The notes under the pieces are model-generated. The model was given only the letters and a program-made list of their open reading frames with translations, made no database searches and had not been told where the DNA came from. From contig CM057453.1 in NCBI GenBank assembly GCA_016271365.2, forward strand, positions 1,079,668,501 to 1,079,732,500: a DNA stretch of 64,000 bases, given 5' to 3'. Position 1 is the stretch's first letter, and every line of letters starts with the position of its first letter. Positions 32,540-44,300 of this stretch are shown here, one piece after another. Made by a program: the position numbers and the translations under genes. The stretch comes from Neoceratodus forsteri. Lineage: Eukaryota; Chordata; Ceratodontiformes; Ceratodontidae.

Positions 32540-33420
32540 GAAATCACCTTTCAGCCTTGAATAATGCCATGACAGTGACATCATTCATGAGAAGGGGTCC
32601 CAAAAACCCATGTTGAAAATTTGGTGCAAAAATTCCAAAAAATGGCTGTTTTACGAGCGTGTGTTGCGCAGTTCCTACGCACGCTTGTACGTTTGCGAAT
32701 TTTCAATATTTGCACTCCAGATTTTCAACATTGCCATTTTACCACACCTGCTCATGAGCAGTACAGCTGTCATTTTTCACATCCTGCCCAAAATGTGTTT
32801 CTGTCCACGTAGCGCACAATGGCGCAGTCGGTGAGTGAACTCAATGTATGGGACACATTAAGAAAATCACAGTGACACTGATCATGAGCAGAGGTCTTAA
32901 AATGGCTGTGCTGAAAATTTGGTGAAAAAATTCCTAAAAATGACTGTTTTATGACTGCATTGTGCAGTTCCTACGCACGCTCGTAAGTTTGCAAATTTTC
33001 AATATTTTCGCTCCAGATTTTCAACATTGCCATTTTACCACACCTCCTTATGAGCAGTACAGCTGTCATTTTTCACATCCTGCCCAAAATGTCTTTGCCC
33101 ATGTAGTGCACAATGGCGCAGTCGGTGTGCGAAATCAATGTATGGGACACAGTAAGAAAATCACAGTGACACTGTTCATTAGCAGAGGTTTTAAAATGGC
33201 AATGTTGAAAATTTGGTGAAAAATCCTACAAATGACTGTTTTACTGATCGTATGCTAGACAGTTCCCACGCTATCGTAGGTTTGAGAATTTTTCAATATT
33301 TCACCCAGATTTTCAACATTGCCATTTTACCACACTTCCTTATGAGCAGTATAGCTGTCATTTTTCACATCCTGCCAAAAATGTGTTTCCGCCTATGTAG
33401 CACACAATGGAGGTAGCAAC
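32540..33420 (+). repeat. Three tandem ~300-bp self-complementary units
   Basis: Each unit has TTGAAAATTTGGTG(A/C)AAAAAT, a variable centre with CAGTTCC(T/C)ACGC, then ATTTTCAACATTGCCATTTT and CATTTTTCACATCCTGCC. The first and second halves of a unit can pair. Confidence 0.75.
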
Positions 33421-33530
33421 AAGGTCATGCTGACAATTTATTGTGCAAATACCAGCAATCGCACAGGGCATTAGGGTACAGCACCATACATGCCAAACAC
33501 CACTGAAAATACCTGCAAGCGAATGTTCTG

Positions 33531-34770
33531 CATTGACAAATGTTTGTTTGGAGTGAGACAATACCCCTCGCTTGTCTGTCAATGCATGTATTGTTCAGGA
33601 TGCCTGTTGGTACTTAAGTCAATATGCCAGAAGTTTACTGGCCTTCTCCTTCCCTTCCCAATAAGAGTGGTGCATCCGTCTGAGAGTCAGGTCAGCTTGT
33701 CTGGTCAGGTGGGCATTTAGAGAAATTCTGTTTCTAGTTAGTTGGGCCAGTAAGGATTGGGAGGGGGCTTGAGATTGAAGGGATTTATACTGAGATTCTA
33801 AGGAGGATAGCTGCTTTTCTACAGCTCTTTGGTCTGCCTCTTGACGCCTCCTTCTGGCAGAGGCTTAGGTAATGATTCTGCCATGGAAGGTCATCTTGAA
33901 GGCCTCCCATAGGATAGAATCATTCACTTCCCCATTATCATTATTTTTCCAATATTTCTGCACTTCAGGTCTTAGCCAGTTTTGAAAATTAACATCCTCC
34001 AGCTAAAGGGGATCAAAATGCCATGAGGGAATTTGAGGGGGATCTGATCCTAGTTTGATCACTAATTCCAGGGGGGCATGATCTGAAATATATATCGGGT
34101 TCATATCAGACTTAGTTACTTGTTCATATAGTGCAGATGAAATAAGCCAGAGATCTATTCTACTAGATGAACCATAGGTCTGGGAAAAACATGAATAATT
34201 ATATACCCCTGGGTGCATTATTCTCCAGGCATCCAGCAGTATATGTTCCGACATTTATGCCTGGACCACTTTCTTAGCTTGCCCGTGTGGTTCAGGGATT
34301 TTGTTACTTCTGTCCATAGAATAATCCAACATTAAATTAAAATCCCCACCCACCCACTAGCACTGGTGACTTAGTTACATTAAAATCAGTAAGGGCCTGG
34401 TTGAAAGTGTGGAAGAACTGAGGACAGTCCTGATTGGGGCATAGATAGTGGCCAATATCAGAGAACCCTCTGGTGTCTCCATATCTGTCAAGATCGACCT
34501 CACCTTCTTATCATCAATGTGCCTTTTCACTTTCCACCCCAAGTTTTTGTGGAATAGATTAGAAACTCCCCTTTTGTGAGACGCCACCGCACTATGCAAC
34601 TCTTCAGCCACCCAGTCCCATTTGAGCTTCTTAGCCTCAACTGGGGACAGTTTTGTCTCTTGAAGGAGCACCGCCATGGGGTGCAGTTTTTTTAATTGAA
34701 GCATGACCTTTTTCCACTTAACCGGTGAATTAAGCCCTCTGACATTCCAAGATAGAAATCTAGTCTCCAT
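33531..34770 (-). pseudogene. L1-type LINE ORF2, endonuclease and linker part
   Basis: The minus-strand ORF2 starts METRFLSWNVRGLNSPVKWK at 34770. The endonuclease motifs are WNVRG, LLQETKLSP, DLWLISS and ISDHAPLELVI. After shifts, the linker reads KYWKNNDNGEVNDSILWEAF, SLNAHLTRQADLTLRRMHHS, EKASKLLAY and IHALTDKRGVLSHSKQTFVN, ending at the insertion point. Endonuclease catalytic residues (N, E, D, H in these blocks) are visible, but the frame between blocks is broken. Confidence 0.85.
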
Positions 34771-34799
34771 CTAACCACTGATATAACATGACTGAAGAG

Positions 34800-36250
34800 A
34801 GGTGCCACAGGAAGTACTTATCTAAGAATCTATGCCCAGTGTGCCAAATTCTTCTTAATATACCCATGGGACAATTCCCAACCCTAGTTTCCAGATTGCC
34901 ATAATAACAAACATATCAAGTCTTCTCAAGAGTACAGTCATAAAAAAAGGTACCTCAAATGTGGGTACTAACAAACCTGTTATTAAAAACACATAACAAG
35001 CTATAATCCTTCCCAACCCATACCTGTGAACAATCCCTGTCCGACCAGCAACCACTGTGCATATCAGCCATCTTGTAGCCCAGATTCCAGCAGGTCGCTG
35101 GGAGGGTAGTGTAATCTTAGACTACACTTGAAAGGGAGGGCTAGTAGAAGTCCTGGATCCTTTGATCGTTTTCCCATTTCAGCAGACTAGTTCTTCCACA
35201 CATACAGTCTGAAGATGACTGGTCATTTCACTTTAGAGCTATAACTGAGCTCATTTCAGGTCCCCAGTGATCCGCTTGAAAATGGATATTCAGTAACTGT
35301 AAGGCTTGACATGTAGGCCCTTGCTTGGTCCTATTTTCCTCCAAATGGAAGAATGTGTGGAGACAAGAGCCAAGTGATTCCCACAAATCTAATGAATCAG
35401 GTAGGGCCATTAAATCAAGCATAGGAGGAATTTCCAACGTCCATCTCAGTCACTCAGACCATACGGACGGGGTAAATGGAAAGATATTGAATAAATTCTC
35501 TGTGCTAAGGTACAGCACATTAGTACAACCCCAAAAACATACCCAAGGAAGATCTTCAAGGTGAGGGGTAGAGATCTCATACACTTTAATTAAACAACAA
35601 AACTAAGGTCACCTATGAGGGAAGCCCAAGTTTATGGACTCCATAGCCAAACCTACTGGGTTAATTCCCCGGGGAAACTGATTACCATCTAAAAAGAGGA
35701 AAACATGAGGAGAGTCAGCCCACTGCTTTAGCGGCTGGAGTTAGTTCCTTTGTGGACTCCAGCTAGAGCATCAATTCAGGCAAATTGTCCAAAGGACCAA
35801 GGGCCTCCTGGGATGTACTCTTTACTTCTGCCCATGTTAGGTTCCTGGCCACTTGGGGCTTGGCTTCTTTGGTTGAGAGCATCGGGGGCAGCATTGGAGC
35901 AACAGGAGGACCGCTCTGTAGGCAAGTCCATCAAGGCCTGAAATTTTTGTTGCTCATATCTGGCTGGAAGGAATTCTGCAATGCTGTTGATTCAGGGCTT
36001 TCACTTTGGCTCCTCAAATGGTTCCGTGGAGTTTTGTCAACATATGCCCTTCAATCCTTTGGCATCTTCTGTTCCTCCTCCTTGCTACTTCCCATAGATT
36101 TTAGAGGAGACATTTGGCAGGGGGTGTTCTGCTGATTTGTGGATACCAGGGAACAGCATTTAGTCTCTTGTGCAGAGGTCTCCATCAGTGACGGCCTATG
36201 TGGATGTGTCTGTGAGCTGGGAAACTTGTGCAGACAGCCCCAGTTCAATT
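34800..36250 (-). other. Region between L1 ORF1 and ORF2, unassigned
   Basis: It lies between the two recognised L1 ORFs and is longer (about 1.4 kb) than an ordinary L1 inter-ORF spacer. It shows no recognisable protein or repeat and may contain another, older insertion. A purine-rich part is near 35690-35720. Confidence 0.4.
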
Positions 36251-36259
36251 TAGGAGCTT

Positions 36260-36983
36260 GCGCTGCCAGGAAATTCTCTCGGTGGCTGGATTGTCAAAAA
36301 CTCCGGGGGCTCCATTATAAATAATTCTGAGTGAGGCCGGGTATCATAGGGAATAGTCTAGGCCCAGTTCAGCACAGGTTCTGTGAGGTGCTGTGAAGGC
36401 CCTGTGCCTTGTAATCACCTCTTGAGAATAATCAGCAAAATTTGTATTTTATGCCCATTCCAATGCAGTTATTTATTTGTGCATGCCAGCCTTGATCGTT
36501 TCCGATCTTGAAACAGAAGAAAGTGGGCCAAAATAGTACGATGTCAGCTCCAGGTTCAGGGCAAGGAGCCAAAGTTCAGTGGGCCCTGTCTATCTCCATT
36601 GGAGCTCTGCAGTGCCATTCCAAAATAGCAGGTATTTCTTTTGCAGAAATGTAATTGTATCATTCCCTTTGCAACCCTCCAGAAACCCAATAAACCTCAG
36701 GTTATTTCGAGCTGCGATTCTCCAGATCTTCAACTCTATCCCAAAGTAAGTGAATGAGCCTCTCTTGTTCTTGTAATCGGGCACCAGCTTTATGTCAACT
36801 ATCTTCCACTTCAGCTAGTCTGTGCTCAGTGATAGATGCTTGCTGAGAGAGATTGATAATATCTGCTGAATTTTTATTTGTAGTTAGATCTATTTTCTCC
36901 ATGCGTTGAAGGATCTCAGCAAACATCTGCTGGATTTCGGTCATGTCTCCCTGCAACAGATTTGATCCCAACACAGAATCCAT
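36260..36983 (-). pseudogene. L1-type LINE ORF1 protein remnant
   Basis: The minus strand from 36983 reads MTEIQQMFAEILQRMEKIDL and ITEHRLAEVEDS, a heptad-like coiled coil. It continues RLIHLLWDRVEDLEDRSARN then NLRFIGFLEGCKGNDTITFL, which matches the L1 ORF1 RNA-binding start (NLR..G.PE). After shifts, ITWNGHKI-like, QEVT and RIIYNGAPGVFDNP-like pieces follow. ORF1 normally forms the RNA-binding trimer of L1. This copy is broken by several stops. Confidence 0.75.
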
Positions 36984-37212
36984 CTCGGGGATTAATTAGG
37001 TTGCATAACAAAACAAAGGCAGCTAAATAAAGTGTAATATCTTAGAAACAGGAGACCGAGCAATAAGTCGCTAGAAGGGCGTTAACTACATGAGCATTGA
37101 AATAATGGTAGTCCCACCATACTGTAGAAGAATCCGGGTTTAATAAGGATTGTTTAGAGGGGTTTGTGGGAGCTTGGAGTTCAGGCATCCAGTTTGCTCA
37201 GCTGTTAGCCAC
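36984..37212. other. Unassigned sequence
   Basis: Possibly the 5' untranslated region of the L1 on the minus strand. No internal promoter recognised. Confidence 0.35.
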
Positions 37213-37572
37213 GTCCCCTTTAATCCATCAATTAGGGTTGTTACTACGGTGACAAAAGCAGGGAAATGTGGTGTTAGGGTTTCCAATGGAAACAGCCCAC
37301 CCGCACCCTGCAGAAACTGACAGACATGAGGGGTGTACCTTGGAGTCATCAGTGCTAATGCTCACCCCATTCCAGAAGCAAATAAGCTGATATGGGTACA
37401 GTATAGGAGAATGGGGTGAACATTAGAGCTGACTACTCCAAGGCTCACCCCCGATACCTTTCAGTCTCTACAGGGTGGGGGTGGGGTGTTAGGGTTTGAA
37501 ACCCTAATACCACATTTCCCTGCTTTTGCCACTGTATTAACAACCCAAACTGATGCATTAACATAGAGGATT
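37213..37572. repeat. T palindrome copy 3
   Basis: The left edge TTTAATCCATCAATTAGGGT mirrors the right edge CAACCCAAACTGATGCATTA. The arms also share GTGACAAAAGCAGGGAAATG and CATTTCCCTGCTTTTGCCAC. The inner arm has GCTCACCCCATTCCAGAAGC. Confidence 0.75.
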
Positions 37573-37732
37573 GTCTTTAGGAGTCATTCACAATAAGGAT
37601 ATTCTTGATCAAGAGGTGTCCTTGGCAATGCTAGACCTTGAGAGTACAGCTCGAGAGGTCATCCATTGTCAAGGAGACCTCAAGATCTGATAATATACTT
37701 AGCCCAGGAGTGACCACCATAGACAATCTTTC

Positions 37733-37985
37733 ATAGTGTATGGTGAGTCTATACCATTTTTAAGCAGTATTGTACATTCTGCCACGGTTCGCTTAGTGCT
37801 GCTTGTTTCCCATCTGCTGTCACAGCCACTGCCGAACATCGCTCATGCACAGACTTGTTTGATCTTGTTGTGTTGCACCAGTGATGTACTCAGTGCAGCA
37901 CAAGATCAGCACGCACTGAGAGAAGCACAACAACACTGTTCTGATCATGGATTTTCATGCCCAATAGTGTTCTACCATACACTAT
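37733..37985. repeat. Small fold-back element with perfect 12-bp ends
   Basis: ATAGTGTATGGT (37733-37744) and ACCATACACTAT (37974-37985) are exact reverse complements. A second inverted pair inside is GATCTTGTTGTGTTGCACC with AGTGCAGCACAAGATC. No coding capacity. Confidence 0.65.
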
Positions 37986-38039
37986 AAACTTTTTGGCAAT
38001 GAATTTCCTTACTTTTTCAGATAGCATAATCATATCTTT

Positions 38040-38970
38040 ATTTGTCATTGAGAGTGCAGGTCCCAGAGGGCCCTGTGCTCCCATCCCTCCATAGATGCAT
38101 ATATGTATGTAGCTGTGAAAGTGCAGGGCCCTCCATTTATATGACAACAGTGAACAAATTGTCAGCATAGAAATCTTATTACCCCACCTCATGTACCCTG
38201 GTACAGAAAATTTTTGAATCCATGCCAGAACATAATTCTGAACAACTGCAATACCATTCCACACCACAGGTGTAAAAACATATTTTAGGTAGGATTTGAA
38301 AAATGACTGCTGTGACATACGTGAGGTTGGGTAATAAAAAGGCTATGATAAAAATCTTGGGTCAAAATATTTAACATTTCTGAAGTTATGAGTGGGCATT
38401 ACAAAATTACAATAAAAGGTCATAACTTTGGCATTTTCTTTTCATATTTTGACCCCAAATTTTGAAAATAGTATTCTTATGATCCCACCTAATAAACCCC
38501 ATAGGTGAAAAAAATGCCATTCCATGCCACAGGTGTGAAAACACATTTTGGGCAGGATGTAAAAAATGACAGCTGTACTATCCATGAGGTAGTGTGAAAT
38601 AATGGCAGTGTTAAAAATCTGCACTCAAACTATCGAAAATTACCAAATTTACAAACATTCAGAAAAAAATGTCAATGAATGTTCATAACTCAACTATTTT
38701 TAGGAATTTATCCACCAAATTTTCAACATGGCCATTCTGGGACCTCACCTCATGAACAGTGGTGGTGAAATTTTGTTATTACATCCCAAATGGTGATTTC
38801 ACACAACAATTGCAAAGTCACCTTCTGGGCCTAATTAATGAAATGACAGCTGCAATGTTCATGAAGTGGAGTCCCAAAAAGCCCATGTTTAAAATTCAGT
38901 GCACAAATTCCTTAATAATGACAAAGTTATGAACATAAGTTCAAAATGCCATTGAAATACATTATATGGC
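38040..38970 (+). repeat. H hairpin and self-complementary ~300-bp units
   Basis: An H-type hairpin near 38069-38090 (GCAGGTCCCAGAGGGCCCTG) is followed by GATGCATATATGTATGTAGC, then units with ATGAGGTTGGGTAATAAAAA, CATATTTTGACCCCAAATTT and AACACATTTTGGGCAGGATG. Same grammar as 21.7-22.65 and 54.45-55.3 kb. Confidence 0.6.
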
Positions 38971-38973
38971 ACA

Positions 38974-39067
38974 TACCTTGATTCCTCAGTTTGTGGTTTG
39001 GCTTTGAAGACTGCAGACCTGTCCCAATCAACAGAATATGACAGCCTATGACCTCCAGTGGTAAGAA
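38974..39067 (+). repeat. X cassette copy 2
   Basis: It starts TACCTTGATTCCTCAG and ends CCTCCAGTGGTAAGAATAGG. The minus-strand body is open (VDWDRSAVFKAKPQTEESR). It is followed by the GGGAGGGTGGGGATGGGGAG purine block that also follows copy 1. Confidence 0.65.
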
Positions 39068-39069
39068 TA

Positions 39070-41046
39070 GGATAAGGGGTGGGGAGTTGGGTTTCACTGG
39101 GAGGGTGGGGATGGGGAGGGGATGGCAGGGACGACAAGGGACTCTTTTCTTCTTTTCATGTAAAAAGGGACAGTTTTCTTCTTTACAGTTGGAAACTTAA
39201 GAAATATTTTGGAGCACTGGAGTGGCTCCCAGTGTCCCACACTGCTGAAGTTGTTTTAATGCTGACACAGGATTGGACACCCAGATGTCAGCAATGTAAA
39301 AAGCACAAGGGGCTTGGGGACATCTGACACCAGGGCTGGTCATCTTGGTGTCAGCCCACACAAGCATTTATAAATGAATAAGAGGGACTGCAATTGGAGG
39401 GTGGGCATGCCACTAAACACCAGGTATACATTTATGAGGGTGGGGTGCTACTAAACACCAGGGGAAAGAGGACCTACTATATTTGTGCATACAGGGTCAT
39501 ACACTGTTGCAGGGAGCATATATTTTCACAGAGCGCTCCTTGGGAGCTGCACTACAAACAAGAGAAACAGTGACTCACACATGACAGTGCAGCCAGCAGC
39601 ACAAGTTCCGGCTGTGGCTGCACAAGTCAAGAAAATCCCACTGTTCTCATATAGAGAACATAGGGAAGTGCTCCTCTTGCTAGGCTGGGTACCCAGGAAT
39701 TTGGATGCCCAGAAAATATGTTTCTTATCACAACTGGAAGAAAGAAGCATCAGAATGTAGCTAAGTGGGTACAGTTTAGCTAGGGTCTGATGTTTCTTTC
39801 TTTAATTCCATACATTTTTATGTGTTTCCTTTATTTTCTTTCCCTTGCTAACTGAAAGACAAGATGGAGGACAAAGCAGAGCTCTGTTAAAATGCATCAG
39901 GCTCCCTACAACACTTCATAACCCTGTCTGTGAAACTACACTAGTTACAGTAGCTCCTGTGAAAACAAAAGTATTTTCATGCCTGACATCTATATTTTCC
40001 CTTAGGAAATAATAGAAAATTTCAAAATTTAATAATTTTTCAACAGAATAATATTTTTTCACCAAACCTTCAAAATGCACAAAAGGGAATTGAAGGGGGT
40101 TGGGGATGCCTCTACAGAACAGGGAAAGATATGGGAGGGTGTGGGATGCCACCAGACACCAGGGATAGGGGACAGTCATTGGCAGGTGTGGGGTGCCACT
40201 AAACACCAGGAAAATTGTAGCTCACAGCTAAACTGCAGTCAACAGCATGAGTTCCTGCTGCAGCTGCAGAAGTCAAGAAAATCCTCTTTCTCATACAGAG
40301 AGCACGGCAGAAGCGGTCCTCTTGCTAACCTCGGCACCCGGGTTTTTGGGTTCCCAGAAAAGGTGTTTGAGGGTAATTGTAAAATACAAAAATCAGAATA
40401 TAGCTAAATGAGTCCTCTTTAGCTAACTCTGATGTTTTTTTTCAATTACAGTCATTTTACATATTTCCTTTTTTGTCTCTCTCTGTGATGGAAAAAGATG
40501 ATGGACACAACAGAGCTCTGCAAAACAAACTAGGCTCTACGTGACCCTGCATGCAAAATGACAATAGCTCTTATGAACACAACAGAACTCTGCAAAGACA
40601 AACTAGGCTTTATGTAACCCTACATGCAAAATGTAGTATCTCCTGTGAAAACAAAAGTATTTTCATGCAAACATCTAACTTTCCCATAGGAAATAATAGG
40701 AAAATTAAAAAGTAAAAACTTTTGAACAGATTATTTTTAACTAAACCTTCAAAAGGCACATTTGTGTGGTAAAGACTTTCTACCCTAAAAATTTCAGAAC
40801 ACAAACAAAAATAGTTTCTGAGATACAGGTGGACAAAGAAACTGTAAAAAAAAACACACATACATTTAGGGATTGTTGACACTCTGTATCTCAGAAACCA
40901 CATAACAGAGTCATACAACATTTGCCACATCAAGAGACCTTCACAAAGAGTTTATGCAAGCAAACTGTCATGCAAATCCATTGAATGGTTACAAAGTTAT
41001 TAAGGTTAAAAACCTTGACTTTAACATGGAAATGACTAACCCTAAC
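39070..41046 (+). repeat. Modular repeat region, tandem units and scaffold
   Basis: It contains ACACTGGAGTGGCTCCCAGT-type units (39.15-39.45 kb) and GACACCAGGG words. A direct duplication of a CATAGAGAA(C/G)A(T/C)-type block (39.65 and 40.3 kb) and of a GAGCTCTG block (39.87, 40.51, 40.57 kb) is present. It ends with the scaffold CATTGAATGGTTACAAAGTT. No gene seen. Confidence 0.5.
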
Positions 41047-41072
41047 TATACTGGTGCTACCAAGCCAGTATA
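41047..41072. repeat. E-family right hairpin tip
   Basis: TATACTGG (41047-41054), loop, CCAGTATA (41065-41072), a perfect 8-bp stem, preceded by GGAAATGACTAACCCTAAC. Confidence 0.7.
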
Positions 41073-41094
41073 ATATATGTTTATTTAAGCTGCA

Positions 41095-41432
41095 AACAAA
41101 ATGTCAATGCATCAGTTAGAGTTATACGAAAAAGTAGGGAAATGTGGCATTAGGTTTCCAACCTGAACACCCCACCCCACCATGCACAAAATGAAGAGGT
41201 ATCTGAGGGAGGCATTGGGGTCATCTGCCCTAATGTTCACTCCATTACATTCAAAAATAAGCTGGATGGGTGCAGAATAGGAGAATGGGGTGAGCATTAG
41301 GATGACAACCCCAATGATGCTCCTGATGCCGCTCTCTATGCAGGGTGCGAGGGGATTATGATTGGAAAACCAACGCCACATTTCCTACTTTTGTCACTTT
41401 AATCCTAACTGATACATTGACAGCAATTTTGC
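41095..41432. repeat. T palindrome copy 4
   Basis: TCAATGCATCAGTTAGAGTT at the left and AATCCTAACTGATACATTGA at the right. The interior contains the inverted pair GTTCACTCCATT and GAATGGGGTGAGCATTAGG. Confidence 0.75.
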
Positions 41433-41479
41433 AACTTATTTCATTACTTTTGTGATAATGCAATAATATCCTAATATGC

Positions 41480-41825
41480 TCGTCAGAGCACAGGGTTCTC
41501 TGGCCTTACGCTCCAATTACTCCATAGAACATATATGTACATGAGACCCTGCTCACCCACAGTATTTCAGGCAGCAATGCAGTACCACATAGACCATGAG
41601 CTACAATTTGTTTGCTCCCAAATTATCTCAGGCACCAGCAGAGTAACCAACAGACCCTGCACTACAACATCTTTACAAGTGGGAGCACATGGTCCAAACG
41701 TAGGCACCAGTACAATGGCACACAGACCCTAGGCTACAACATCTTTAGGGGTGGGAGCTCATGGTCTGAAGGACCCTGTGCTCCCACATTATCTCAAGCA
41801 CCAGCATAATGCCCCAGAGACCCTG
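41480..41825. repeat. Tandem array of about 85-bp units with H-type words
   Basis: ACCCTG(C/A)-CTACAA(C/T)AT/TTG, CTCA(G/A)GCACCAGCA and GACCCT repeat about four times. CCCTGTGCTCCCACATTATC is half of the H hairpin. Confidence 0.55.
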
Positions 41826-42800
41826 GTCAGAAAAGTCCCAATCCTTTTTCATCATGACAACAAAGGATTTTGTCATCTCACGAAATAGGAATCATCTCAC
41901 AAAAAAAGGATTAGGGCATCTCATGGAAGAGGATTTTAAAAATCATCTTTTGTGAGCTGTTAAAATCCTTTTGTGAAACAATTCCTTTTTAGAGATGACA
42001 AAATCTTTGTCATCATCACGAAGAGGATTAGCAGCAAGGCCAAATGGTCAGAAAACCCTAATCCTTTTTTGTGATGATGACAAAGGATTTTGTCATCTCA
42101 AGTAAATGGAATCATCTGATGAAAAGGATTTTGACAGCTCATGAAGAAGGATTTAAAAAATATTTTTTGTGAGCTTTCAAATCCTTTTTGTGAGACAATT
42201 CCTATTTTGTAGGATTACAAAATCCCTTTGTTCTCATCATGGAAAATAACTAGGGTTCTCTGGCCAGATGGCCTACCTAATCCTCTTTAAGTGATGACAA
42301 CAAAGGATTTTGTTAGCTCACGAAAAGAATCATCTCCAAAAAAAAGGATTTTGACAGCTCATATTTCATCAGATGATTCCTTTTCATGAGATGACAAAAC
42401 TTTGTTGTCACCATGAAAGAGGATTAGGATTCTCCAACCAGACAGCCCTGCTTCTAATACTCTTTTGTCAGATAAATGCTTTTTTCATGAACTGTCAAAA
42501 TCCTTTTTCATTATGAAGAAAAGGATCAGAAGCAAGTCACGAAAAATTATTAAAAAAAATTAAAATAAGCATTCTGTGGTCACATAAAATTAAAATAAAG
42601 GCACACAACAATAAAGGACATTCTGATGAACAAGATACATACTTGCATGTCTGCAGCAGACATCCCTGGGCAGAGTTATGACAGTTTGTTTGGGCTAAAA
42701 AAAGAAGATGGCAGCTGACAAAAAAAAGGAATTTTTTCTCACAAAAAAGGATTACAAGGATCCTTTCTCATGAGCTGTCAGTATCTTTTTTATCAGATCA
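41825..42800. repeat. Palindromic word array, type B (AAGGATTTTGTCATCTCACG)
   Basis: Dozens of AAGGATTTTG / CAAAATCCTT, GGAATCATCTCA and GAGCTGT(C/T)A words alternate in both orientations. AAAGAAGATGGCAGCTGACA near the right edge corresponds to the AAGATGG edge of the other word arrays. The array is followed by CATGCTCAGAACCCAAAATT and the right scaffold. Confidence 0.7.
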
Positions 42801-42829
42801 AAATCCTTTTTTGTTCCATGCAGCTATCC

Positions 42830-43225
42830 AAAAGACTGAACTGAGCATGCTCAGAACCCAAAATTGTTTAACTTTGGAACTGATTAATATTTTTTCACCA
42901 AACCAATACTGACTTGTTCTTTGGAGCAAGCACACTCTATTCTGAATATTTCAAATCAAACTTGCAAACGGTTTGGCTGCTGCACACTGTGAAAAAACAG
43001 CCAAAAAGACACATTTTAGTGTTTTTTCACAATGCACAGTGCAAACTCCACCAATCCAACCAACACAAAACTTGATATGTCAAAAGTTATACCCCACGGG
43101 ACAGAGCATACAAAATTTCATGGAAATCTATTGAACAGTTGCAAAGTTATTAAAGTGCAAAATTTCAGGTTTAACATTAAAGTGTCCACTGAACCCTAAC
43201 TATTGGGGCGCAACTGCACTCTATA
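42830..43225 (+). repeat. E-family right end
   Basis: GAGCATGCTCAGAACCC, CTTTGGAACTGATTAATATT (compare 23.93 kb), ATTGAACAGTTGCAAAGTTA, TTTAACATTAAAGTGTCCAC and a degraded tip (GGGGCG, loop, ACTCTATAATA). Confidence 0.65.

Positions 43226-43228
<3 letters not shown>

Positions 43229-43281
<53 letters not shown>
43229..43281. repeat. (AT)n microsatellite between two E tips
   Basis: AT repeat lying between a right tip (to 43225) and a left tip (from 43284). Confidence 0.95.
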
Positions 43282-43283
<2 letters not shown>

Positions 43284-43284
<1 letters not shown>

Positions 43285-44300
43285 ATACTTGCATGGTAGC
43301 ACCAGTATAGTATGGTTGAGTAAGCGCTTTAATGTTAAACCTCAAATTTTGCCACCATATGACAGATTTGCCTGAACATTTGCATGTGCAGTCTGGTATG
43401 ACAGGTCTCTGGATCTTCCAAGTTGTGTTATGGTCAGATGTATGGTTGCAGAGTTACAGAACACCAAGAAATGCCAAAAATTTACTTTTTCACATTTATT
43501 TGCTCATGCCCACAGCCTGCATGATTTGTCTGTTTGGTGTGAAATGTTCAGGGAAGATGCAGTCTGGGTCACCGATATGCCTTTTGAAGACTTGGTGTAT
43601 AAATATTAAATAGTTCAAAAGTTATTAAAAACTAATTTCCCATTATAGTCAATAGGGAAAAATATATGTGTCTCATGAAAGATTCGCAATGCACCTTTAC
43701 TTTTTCAAAGGGCCTCTTTTATTGCGGTTGTGGCTATTTTCTTTTCAGTTAGTGAGAGAGAAAAATGCCTGGTACTTAAATTTGGGACCCTCTATGTAAG
43801 CACTGACTGTAGGTTTACCTATTCATGTCTTGAGGATGCCAACCCTATCTTTCTTGGGGGTACCCCCAAGAAATGCCATTTTAAACATCAGGGAAAAAAT
43901 ACATTCCCAAATCATGAAAGAAACTGCCAAAATACTTTTGCAAATGCAAAAGTTTTGTGCTACATTTTGCAAATCTTTCATGATTTCCGGAAGTATTCAA
44001 AAGAAAACTGCAAATATTTGCCATCCTCCTGCAACAAAACGGTTGGATCTTTTAGGCTGAAATTTGCAGGGTGGCAAGCACTGGTCACACAGATATGCTT
44101 TTTGGTGGTTTGGTGCCAAAACATTCAAGGGGTCCAAAGTTACAGCATTCCGAAGTTGGGAAAGTTCCCATAGGATAACATTGCTGCATCTGTTATGCCT
44201 TTCGATGCCCGTATCTGGAAAACAAAGTGAGATACAGAGCTTTCACTACTGGCAGCACACCAGCAGTGGAATGTTTTTCCTACTTGCTACAGTTACAGAA
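43284..44300 (+). repeat. E-family left end with type D words
   Basis: Tip TATACTTG..CAGTATA, then TTTAATGTTAAACCTCAAAT, scaffold with CTTTTTCACATTTATTTGCT, GGTGTATAAATATTAAATAG, CCCATTATAGTCAATAGGGA, TTTTCTTTTCAGTTAGTGAG and the type D words (CTTTTGCAAATGCAAAAG near 43935). Confidence 0.65.

Larger units (their letters stand above)
31699..33530. mobile_element. 1.8-kb non-coding insertion inside the L1 ORF2
   Basis: The L1 reading breaks at CATT (31695-31698) and resumes at CATT (33531-33534). Joining across the two gives a continuous frame, so CATT looks like a 4-bp target duplication. The insertion holds a GC-rich part (31.75-32.35 kb) with repeated GCCATGCTGGGAGCCCACCC-like units, the X cassette in reverse (32287-32378), and three tandem self-complementary units (32.54-33.42 kb). 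It therefore belongs to the modular superfamily. Its outermost bases (CATTCC..GCTTGCGG and, reversed, CAGAACATTCGCTTGCAGG) show only weak mutual similarity. The 320-residue open frame within it is not a recognisable protein. Confidence 0.7.

Noticed and set aside
31598..32560. A 320-residue open frame on the plus strand
   Set aside because: It spans the L1, the insertion boundary and GC-rich repeat units. Its Pro/Cys/His-rich content comes from repeated CCCACCCC words. No domain, no consistent start, and it crosses the insertion junction.
18278..42800. CRISPR-like repeat arrays (68-bp and 286-bp tandems, word arrays)
   Set aside because: Repeats are contiguous or irregular and differ from copy to copy. 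There are no unique equal-length spacers and no cas genes, and the genome is eukaryotic.
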